Assembly: GCA_964516555.1 (NCBI GenBank)
Contig: CAZFAI010000003.1
Location: forward strand, 1 to 37,596
Direction of reading: 5' to 3'
Source of the DNA: CAZFAI01 sp964516555
Lineage (GTDB): Bacteria; Patescibacteriota; Microgenomatia; UBA12405
DNA: 37,596 nucleotides
Shown piece after piece: positions 1-3,930 of this stretch; the first letter of the stretch is position 1, and the number at the start of each line of letters is the position of its first letter. The notes beneath the pieces were generated by a model. It worked only from the letters and a program-made list of their open reading frames with translations, had not been told where the DNA came from and did not search any database. The position numbers and the translations under genes are program-made.

Positions 1-114
1 TCCCAACCCAAATTCCTCAACCTTAACCCTTGTTTTAATGGCTGCAAAATAATGCCCAAATTCATGGACCAATACCAATATCGATAGTGCGGCTATAAAT
101 ATAATTAAATTCAT
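1..114 (-). CDS. rseP: RseP-like site-2 zinc metalloprotease, N-terminal fragment (cut by window edge)
   Basis: Only the first 38 residues lie in the window. They read as one hydrophobic segment (MNLIIFIAALSILVLV) leading into HEFGH, the HExxH zinc site of M50 intramembrane proteases, and then VEEFGLG, which matches the usual RseP continuation after the first membrane helix. RseP-type enzymes cleave membrane-bound substrates such as anti-sigma factors or leftover signal peptides. The ATG follows the frr stop codon after 4 bases, so it is probably co-transcribed with frr. In many bacteria rseP lies further down the rpsB-tsf-pyrH-frr-uppS-cdsA-dxr cluster; here the intervening genes are absent. 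The PDZ domain and the second catalytic motif lie outside the window and cannot be checked. Confidence 0.88.
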   Translation of the reverse strand, partial: MNLIIFIAALSILVLVHEFGHYFAAIKTRVKVEEFGLG

Positions 115-118
115 TTAT

Positions 119-670
119 TTATCCTCTGATTTCCTCTTCTTTCTTGCCGGCTAAATTCTCAAGTTTTAACATATACTCGTCTGTAATTTTTTGCAACTCT
201 GTCTCATCTCTTTTGTATTCATCCTCGGAAATTGTTTTCTCCTGCTTTGCATCCTGCAAATCTTTTCTCATGTCTCCCCGCACGTCCCTTATCATCCCTC
301 TCGCTCCCTCAAGCTTACGGCCCAATAATTTAATATAATCATTTCTCTGGTCGGTAGTCATCATCGGCAAGGATATCCTGATTATCTGCCCATCAACTAC
401 CGGATTCATCCCGATATTAGCAGCAGCAATTCCGTTGCTAATCTCCCGAATAGCCGACACATCCCAAGGCTGAAATGTCAAAGTCCTGACATCAGGAACT
501 GAAGTCGTTCCCAACTCCAAAAGCCTCATTTTTTGTCCGCCGTAGACCGTGACAACTATGTTTTCAATCAAGCCTGGTGTTGCTCTACCGGTCCGCAAAG
601 ATCCAATATCTTCCACAAATATTTCCACAATCTTGTCCATCCGGGCTTTCACTTCCTGTGTGTTTAGCAT
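119..670 (-). CDS. frr: Ribosome recycling factor
   Basis: Splits post-termination ribosomes together with EF-G in the cytoplasm. The 183-residue product matches the family length (about 185) and carries the typical core: FVEDIGSLRTGRATPGLIENI near the N-terminus, PWDVSAIREISNGI in the middle, and a C-terminal helix (RDVRGDMRKDLQDAKQEKTISEDEYKRDETELQKITDEY, read in two halves). I chose the ATG at 670 rather than the upstream in-frame start at 700: homologues begin close to this point, and TATACT (678-683) ends 7 bases before this ATG, which suggests a leaderless transcript. A terminator hairpin separates it from tsf upstream. It lies 4 bases ahead of rseP. Confidence 0.95.
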   Translation of the reverse strand: MLNTQEVKARMDKIVEIFVEDIGSLRTGRATPGLIENIVVTVYGGQKMRLLELGTTSVPDVRTLTFQPWDVSAIREISNGIAAANIGMNPVVDGQIIRISLPMMTTDQRNDYIKLLGRKLEGARGMIRDVRGDMRKDLQDAKQEKTISEDEYKRDETELQKITDEYMLKLENLAGKKEEEIRG

Positions 671-677
671 ATAGCCT

Positions 678-683
678 AGTATA
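678..683 (-). promoter_or_regulatory. -10 box of frr (leaderless type)
   Basis: TATACT on the minus strand ends 7 bases before the frr ATG at 670, so transcription would begin at or next to the start codon. It follows directly on the terminator of tsf. No Shine-Dalgarno sequence is present between the box and the ATG. No convincing -35 box is visible. Confidence 0.55.
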
Positions 684-685
684 AC

Positions 686-711
686 AAAAAAGCCCGCCAT
701 AAAGCGGGCTT
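686..711 (-). terminator. Intrinsic terminator after tsf
   Basis: On the minus strand AGCCCGC - TTTATG - GCGGGCT forms a 7-bp GC-rich stem followed by a run of T residues. It lies between the tsf stop and the frr promoter, so rpsB-tsf and frr-rseP are probably separate transcription units. Confidence 0.8.
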
Positions 712-729
712 TGTCAAACTCAATTTTAA

Positions 730-1188
730 CTAAATTTCAAACCTAGCCATCCTTCCAATTTTGATATTTTCACCAAACTTTGCAATCAAAGTTTGCACTA
801 GACCAGCTACTTTCAAGGACGGATCTTTTATAAATTCCTGTTCCAGCAGTTCTTCTACCGACTCTGGACTCATGGCCGCTATCTGCAAAGCTAAATCCCG
901 GCTTAAAGCCAAAAATTCCTCATTTTTAGCCACGAAATCCGTCTCACAAAGTAGCTCAAGCATTACACCAACCTTGCCCGTAGAATGAGTATATGTGGCC
1001 ACTCTCCCCTGCCTGGTTTCCCTTTCTTTCTTGCTTTCCGCCTTTTTGATACCTCTCTCTTTTAGTATTTCTTTTGCTCTTGCTTCATCGCCATTAGCCT
1101 CTTCAAGTGCCATCTTAATTTCCATGATCCCAATCCCGGTCTCTTCTCTTAATTTTTTAACTAATTGAATAATTTGTTTTTGGTCCAT
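730..1188 (-). CDS. tsf: Elongation factor Ts, short form
   Basis: Guanine-nucleotide exchange factor for EF-Tu. The N-terminal UBA-like domain is clear (IQLVKKLREETGIGIMEIK, then ALEEANGDEARAKEILKERG), followed by the EF-Tu-contacting part with CETDFVAKNEEF (family signature ETDFVARN). At 152 residues it is much shorter than E. coli EF-Ts (about 282) and closer to the reduced forms with a single core subdomain found in Thermus and some other lineages. It lies 17 bases downstream of rpsB on the same strand, the usual rpsB-tsf pair, and ends at an intrinsic terminator. Confidence 0.95.
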   Translation of the reverse strand: MDQKQIIQLVKKLREETGIGIMEIKMALEEANGDEARAKEILKERGIKKAESKKERETRQGRVATYTHSTGKVGVMLELLCETDFVAKNEEFLALSRDLALQIAAMSPESVEELLEQEFIKDPSLKVAGLVQTLIAKFGENIKIGRMARFEI

Positions 1189-1205
1189 ATATTTTCAAAA
1201 AATTT

Positions 1206-2120
1206 TTAAACTCCGGCTGATTTAATCGCCTTACCGATTTCCTCCACCACCATATTAACGCTCTTAACGCTGTCGTCATTTGCTGGAATCGGATAATCAA
1301 CTTTGTCCGGATTACTATCAGTATCTATCATAGCCACCACTGGTATCCTTCTCAAAATCGCTTCTCTAACTGCCGTTCTCTCAAATCCGGCATCAACAAC
1401 AAACAACACATCAAAAATCTTGTTTAAACTGGTCAATCCGCCGACATTTCTCTCCAATCGGTTAATTTCCTTATTCATGTCCGACAATTCTTTTTTAGTC
1501 AACTCGGTAAATGACCCATTCTCAATTCCCGAACGAAGTTCTTTTAATCTCTTAATATTTTTTCTGATTTCCTCCCAGTTGGTAACTGTCCCGCCAAGCC
1601 ACCGCTCAGTTACATAAGCCACTCCGGCATCCGTAGCCACCCTCTTTACTACTTCCCTGGCCTGTCTCTTGGTTCCTACCATCAAAATCTCTTTACCGTT
1701 TCTTCTGGCGTTATAAATAAAATTGCAGGCTTTCTCGAATTCTTTGATTGAATTAGTCAAATCCAGAATTTCTATTCCGTCTTTTGAAGTATATATATAG
1801 TCCCTTGCTTTCGGATGAGTCTTGGATACCTTGTGGCCCAAATGCGACCCGGCTTTCAGCATATCCTTCATATCCACGGTCAATTCATATTTCTTATCCG
1901 GTTTTCGTGTCTCGTCAGTGCTTTTGGATTTTACCCCAACAACTTGCTTATTAACTTCTTTTACCGCTCTTTCTTTCTTAGCTTTCACTTCCTCATTGAG
2001 TTTCTTTACCTGTTCACTGCTGACTTTCGATTGCTTTCTTGAATTAACTACCAAAGCTTTTTTTACCAAACTTTTACCGGTTCGGTTGACGGTTTTACTG
2101 ATTGTTTTCTTCTTTTCCAT
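1206..2120 (-). CDS. rpsB: Ribosomal protein S2 with Lys-rich N-terminal extension
   Basis: Small-subunit ribosomal protein. The S2 core starts near residue 80 (MKDMLKAGSHLGHKVSKTHP) and runs through GTKRQAREVVKR, YVTERWLGGTVTNW, LFVVDAGFERTAVREA and PVVAMIDTDSNPDKVDYPIPANDD, all family signatures. The first ~78 residues are a Lys/Arg/Glu-rich tail not found in standard S2, probably disordered and RNA-binding (inference). The long start is favoured because AAGGA lies 8 bases before this ATG. The transcript appears to start near 2197, giving a leader of about 75 nt that could carry autoregulation by S2, as in other bacteria, but I see no known motif. tsf follows. Confidence 0.95.
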   Translation of the reverse strand: MEKKKTISKTVNRTGKSLVKKALVVNSRKQSKVSSEQVKKLNEEVKAKKERAVKEVNKQVVGVKSKSTDETRKPDKKYELTVDMKDMLKAGSHLGHKVSKTHPKARDYIYTSKDGIEILDLTNSIKEFEKACNFIYNARRNGKEILMVGTKRQAREVVKRVATDAGVAYVTERWLGGTVTNWEEIRKNIKRLKELRSGIENGSFTELTKKELSDMNKEINRLERNVGGLTSLNKIFDVLFVVDAGFERTAVREAILRRIPVVAMIDTDSNPDKVDYPIPANDDSVKSVNMVVEEIGKAIKSAGV

Positions 2121-2203
2121 AATGTTTGTCCTTATTAATAATAAATAGGCGGGGTAAAAACCCAGGACTCACGCCCAAAATAAATGAATAACTTAGCTTC
2201 GAA

Positions 2204-2209
2204 ATTATA
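2204..2209 (-). promoter_or_regulatory. Extended -10 promoter of rpsB-tsf
   Basis: The minus strand reads TGATATAAT, a perfect TATAAT with an upstream TGn extension, about 85 bases before the rpsB ATG. The leader in between contains a small GGGTTTTTACCC hairpin and then the AAGGA ribosome binding site. No clear -35 box is visible. Confidence 0.5.
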
Positions 2210-2214
2210 TCACA

Positions 2215-2430
2215 TCAATCTCTCGATCCTCGTCCATTGTGTGGAGAACCTTGCCGGATAAGTCTGGGTATGATTTCAATCTGATATCCCGTACTCTGCA
2301 AATTTGCTATTTCGCTACCCGTCAAAAGCTTTCCAACGCCATCAACCCTGACCAGCGTTTTCCTGTTTCCACCTGGATATGTTCCATCAGGCTGTAAACC
2401 CTTTGGCCTCTCTCCTGACCCAAATGTCAT
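2215..2430 (-). CDS. Hypothetical small protein (71 aa)
   Basis: I do not recognise a family. The product is rich in Gly, Arg and Pro (MTFGSGERPKGLQPDGTYPG at the start, SPHNGRGSRD at the end) with a more ordered middle (RKTLVRVDGVGKLLTGSEI, then YQIEIIPRLIRQ). There are no Cys residues, no signal peptide and no membrane segment. It lies between the accessory unit at 2487-2989 and the rpsB promoter, on the same strand as both. The composition looks coding and not random, but there is no ribosome binding site, and the AT-rich upstream region offers only loose -10 candidates. It could be a real small protein or a relic. Confidence 0.45.
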   Translation of the reverse strand: MTFGSGERPKGLQPDGTYPGGNRKTLVRVDGVGKLLTGSEIANLQSTGYQIEIIPRLIRQGSPHNGRGSRD

Positions 2431-2563
2431 ATTACTTTTTAATTTTATTTAATTTTTAAAAACTAGCAATAGATACTATATATAAAACAACCCGGGAGGA
2501 AAGAAAAAGAAAAGAAAGAAATGGACGAAACGAACAAAAAAACGAAATCTGCCTTCCTGGTAC

Positions 2564-2597
2564 GGAGGCGCTGTTTGCTGCTGCTCCCAGCGCCCCC
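2564..2597 (-). terminator. GC-rich hairpin after the 71-aa ORF of unit 1
   Basis: GGGGGCGCTG pairs with CAGCGCCTCC on the minus strand (10 pairs with one G-U) just past the stop at 2606. The run of seven T residues comes about 20 bases later (2536-2542), so this is not a textbook intrinsic terminator. It may protect the 3' end or act with the later T-tract. Confidence 0.45.
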
Positions 2598-2605
2598 GTT
2601 TGTGT

Positions 2606-2821
2606 TCAGCTGCCGCTGATCACGTCATGGTAGTCATCGGACATCACTTCCTGAACTGAAGGGACAATACCAGTAGACGGATCAACGTATCTGGTTTCAA
2701 TACAACCAGACAACGTCCTGACTTTTGGTCCGCGACATTTCTGCCGGGACTCCTCTGTTTGGAAACAACAACCGACGGCGGCGTAGTAGCACTCGGCACA
2801 ATCTGAAGCCTTGACACACAT
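2606..2821 (-). CDS. Cys-rich small protein of unit 1 (71 aa)
   Basis: I recognise no family. The product has seven Cys residues in the first 40 positions (C2, C8, C11, C18, C19, C29, C40), starting MCVKASDCAECYYAAVGCC, followed by a Cys-free acidic tail. There is no signal peptide, so the Cys residues may bind a metal (C8-x2-C11 and C18-C19 are suggestive). It has a strong AAGGAG ribosome binding site 8 bases before the ATG. That site lies in a small hairpin with an ACCCCC loop that also occurs in unit 2. Many other genes in the window lack Shine-Dalgarno sites. A GC-rich hairpin follows the stop. The good initiation site and the shared leader make it likely to be a real gene. Confidence 0.65.
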   Translation of the reverse strand: MCVKASDCAECYYAAVGCCFQTEESRQKCRGPKVRTLSGCIETRYVDPSTGIVPSVQEVMSDDYHDVISGS

Positions 2822-2829
2822 GCAGAAGT

Positions 2830-2848
2830 CTCCTTGGGGGTTAAGGAT
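2830..2848 (-). promoter_or_regulatory. Hairpin that hides the Shine-Dalgarno site, C-rich loop (unit 1)
   Basis: The RNA reads AUCCUUAACCCCCAAGGAG. UCCUU can pair with AAGGA and leave an AACCCCC loop, covering the ribosome binding site of the 71-aa ORF. The equivalent stretch in unit 2 is identical at 18 of 19 positions, although the coding sequences around it are unrelated. Confidence 0.5.
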
Positions 2849-2859
2849 CGAAATAAAAT

Positions 2860-2904
2860 TCAGATGATCGGTGTGAATAGAAAGTCAGTGGCAATCATAG
2901 GCAC
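2860..2904 (-). CDS. Possible 14-aa leader peptide of unit 1
   Basis: A GTG-started ORF reading (M)PMIATDFLFTPII and then TGA. AAAGGAG lies 7 bases before the GTG, an ideal spacing. It stands between the 48-nt hairpin and the 71-aa Cys-rich ORF, where leader peptides or coupling ORFs are often found. The peptide has no run of one amino acid that would suggest a classical attenuator. It is too short to judge by composition, and the initiation site is the main evidence. Confidence 0.4.
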   Translation of the reverse strand: MPMIATDFLFTPII

Positions 2905-2920
2905 TCTTGTTCTCCTTTGA

Positions 2921-2989
2921 ATTAGGGTCACAACAAACTATTATTCAATAGTCTCTTGTGACCCTAATCTCCCGGGTTGTCAAAGTACT
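2921..2989 (-). promoter_or_regulatory. boxA-like element plus 48-nt hairpin (unit 1 leader)
   Basis: Read on the minus strand, AGTACTTTGACAA (2977-2989) resembles rrn boxA (E. coli TGCTCTTTAACAA). It is followed by CCCGGGAG and then a 48-nt hairpin (2921-2968): a perfect 13-bp outer stem ATTAGGGTCACAA / TTGTGACCCTAAT and an inner 6-bp stem ACTATT / AATAGT with a 4-nt loop. The same order of boxA-like sequence and long hairpin occurs in two other places. Upstream of it is another small hairpin (GGCA/TGCC inside GTAAA/TTTAC). A role in antitermination is inference. Confidence 0.5.
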
Positions 2990-3169
2990 CGTTTCGTCAA
3001 GTAAATCAGGCAAGCTATATGCCCTTTACTCTAGAAACTATTATTTTATTAAAAATTAACCTTAAATCAAATTAAGACCACTTTTTAATAAAAAACCCGG
3101 AAGAAAAAAGAAAAGAAATGATGCGCGAAAACACGAAAAAAAACGAACACTTTCCACACCATTTGGAAT

Positions 3170-3205
3170 CAGGGAGCCGCAAACGGCGCTGTTTTTGGCC
3201 CCCTG
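3170..3205 (-). terminator. GC-rich hairpin after the micro-ORFs of unit 2
   Basis: CAGGGGGCC pairs with GGCTCCCTG on the minus strand, enclosing a second short GC stem. It sits just past the stop of the zinc-ribbon ORF, like the hairpin in unit 1. A T8 tract follows about 25 bases later (3136-3143), so it is not a standard intrinsic terminator. Confidence 0.4.
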
Positions 3206-3215
3206 TCCCTGCGTA

Positions 3216-3353
3216 CTACTTACTGACCTTCAGGGTCCTGGTGTCCAGGCCAGGATAGTTGCACCGCGTGCACCGACCACCCAACCTGGGAGAATGACAT
3301 CTAGGACATACTGATGTCGATTCCTTCCGTCCCGACGGCTTTGGTGTTCTCAC
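3216..3353 (-). CDS. Zinc-ribbon micro-protein of unit 2 (45 aa)
   Basis: A GTG-started ORF with CPRCHSPRLGGRCTRC at residues 16-31, two CxxC knuckles separated by 8 residues, the layout of a small treble-clef or zinc-ribbon domain. The N-terminus is basic (RTPKPSGRK), so nucleic-acid or ribosome binding is plausible (inference). The GTG overlaps the TGA of the preceding micro-ORF as GTGA, and GAGGAGG lies upstream inside that ORF, so translation is probably coupled. The two intact knuckles and the tight coupling argue strongly for a real gene in spite of its size. Confidence 0.65.
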   Translation of the reverse strand: MRTPKPSGRKESTSVCPRCHSPRLGGRCTRCNYPGLDTRTLKVSK

Positions 3354-3418
3354 TTCTTTCTCCTCCTCACGGACCTACGTGACGTTCTCTTGTCACGTGG
3401 CTGTTTCTGTTTTTCCAT
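3350..3418 (-). CDS. Arg/Lys-rich micro-protein of unit 2 (22 aa)
   Basis: MEKQKQPRDKRTSRRSVRRR then KK and stop: a peptide with about half basic residues, reminiscent of tiny ribosome-associated or RNA-binding peptides (inference only). AAGGAGG lies 10 bases before the ATG and overlaps the stop codon of the preceding micro-ORF. Its own TGA overlaps the GTG start of the zinc-ribbon ORF. This chain of overlaps suggests three peptides made at matched levels. Confidence 0.5.
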   Translation of the reverse strand: MEKQKQPRDKRTSRRSVRRRKK

Positions 3419-3433
3419 TAAATGGAAACCTCC

Positions 3434-3493
3434 TTACTGAATGGTTTTGCGATGCTGAAGGGAGAGAAATGTGCCTGGCGGATCATCATTCAT
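3434..3493 (-). CDS. First micro-ORF of unit 2 (19 aa)
   Basis: Reads MNDDPPGTFLSLQHRKTIQ and stop. A perfect AAGGAGG lies 6 bases before the ATG and is covered by the conserved hairpin with a CACCCCC loop. Its TAA stop is embedded in the Shine-Dalgarno site of the next ORF. It may be a leader peptide that opens the downstream sites, or a peptide with its own role; the sequence does not say which. Confidence 0.45.
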   Translation of the reverse strand: MNDDPPGTFLSLQHRKTIQ

Positions 3494-3500
3494 CGGTTGC

Positions 3501-3519
3501 CTCCTTGGGGGTGAAGGAT
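3501..3519 (-). promoter_or_regulatory. Hairpin that hides the Shine-Dalgarno site, C-rich loop (unit 2)
   Basis: The RNA AUCCUUCACCCCCAAGGAG can form UCCUU/AAGGA with a CACCCCC loop. It differs from the unit 1 copy only in one loop base. The stem covers the ribosome binding site of the first micro-ORF. Confidence 0.5.
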
Positions 3520-3553
3520 TGCGAACACGCGATCGTTCTCTTCTCGTCTTTGA

Positions 3554-3633
3554 GATAGAACCCGAACAACTCCGATTTGTCGGAGCTCTTCAGGCCCTAC
3601 CTCAACTCTTTTCTTCCGGGTTGTTAAAGTGCT
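3554..3633 (-). promoter_or_regulatory. boxA-like element plus 48-nt hairpin (unit 2 leader)
   Basis: AGCACTTTAACAA (3621-3633, minus) shares CTTTAACAA with E. coli rrn boxA. After the arm sequence comes a hairpin of exactly 48 nt (3554-3601): an apical CTCCGA-CAAA-TCGGAG stem-loop extended by about 16 further pairs including G-U wobbles (GGTAGGGCCTGAAGAG against TTGTTCGGGTTCTATC). Its sequence is unrelated to the unit 1 hairpin, so the structure rather than the sequence seems to be kept. Confidence 0.5.
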
Positions 3634-3930
3634 TTTTGAAGGCCTAAAAAAGATGCTGATATCTTTTGATATCCTTCAAAATATTATGGGCTTATTTTAT
3701 CACTAAATAAATAATTATCAAGTGATTGTTTTATAGGATTATTACTCAATTCTAGCCGCAAAAAGTCCTTTTCATTTCTGAAACACTTACACCGAAAACC
3801 CCAGACTATAAGTCTTACCAGTTCCATATGCGATATTACACCAGTATGTATAAATTTGCAACATGTAAATGCTTGCTAGTTTCCCTAAGCTAATTCTTCT
3901 ACTTAAATTTAAATAATGTAAAATATACAC
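3634..3930. other. AT-rich gap with divergent promoters
   Basis: No gene seen. It holds the upstream region of unit 2 (minus), with a GATATCAAAAGATATC inverted repeat near 3657-3672 and loose -10 candidates such as CATAAT. At its right end is the promoter of the plus-strand ATPase: TAAAAT at 3919-3924, 6 bases before its ATG. The middle shows no hairpin or ORF that I can support. Confidence 0.4.

Larger units (their letters stand above)
2487..2989 (-). other. Accessory unit 1: boxA-hairpin leader unit with small ORFs
   Basis: A structured unit read on the minus strand. In order: boxA-like AGTACTTTGACAA (2977-2989), ACAACCCGGGAG (2969-2980), a 48-nt hairpin (2921-2968), a 14-codon ORF with a strong Shine-Dalgarno site, a hairpin over the next Shine-Dalgarno site, a 71-aa Cys-rich ORF, a GC-rich hairpin, a CG-T7 tract and a pyrimidine-rich run. 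It ends in CTCCCGGGTTGT, the exact complement of the 5' arm, followed by T residues. It is richer in GC than its surroundings. The same layout recurs at 3094-3633 and, with a larger gene inside, at 27317-28371. It could be a transcription unit closed by pairing of its ends, or a small mobile cassette with terminal inverted repeats. Confidence 0.6.
3094..3633 (-). other. Accessory unit 2: boxA-hairpin leader unit with three coupled micro-ORFs
   Basis: The same design as unit 1, read on the minus strand: boxA-like AGCACTTTAACAA (3621-3633), 5' arm AACCCGGAAGAAAA (3609-3622), a 48-nt hairpin (3554-3601), a Shine-Dalgarno hairpin with CACCCCC loop, three very short ORFs in tandem, a GC-rich hairpin, CG-T8 and a pyrimidine run. 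It ends in TTTTCTTCCGGGTT, complementary to the 5' arm over 14 bases, then six T residues. The arms differ from those of unit 1 (GGAAG instead of GGGAG), yet both sides have changed together. About 600 bases separate the two units. Confidence 0.6.

Noticed and set aside
712..722. A fourth boxA-like site (TTTGACAA on the minus strand)
   Set aside because: It lies directly before the tsf terminator hairpin, with no long hairpin leader or CCG-arm after it. It looks like chance.
2969..2989. Reading TTGACA in the boxA-like element as a -35 promoter box
   Set aside because: No -10 lies at 15-19 bases downstream in any of the three units, and one copy has TTAACA. Conservation of the flanking CTTT and CAAYCCG fits boxA better.
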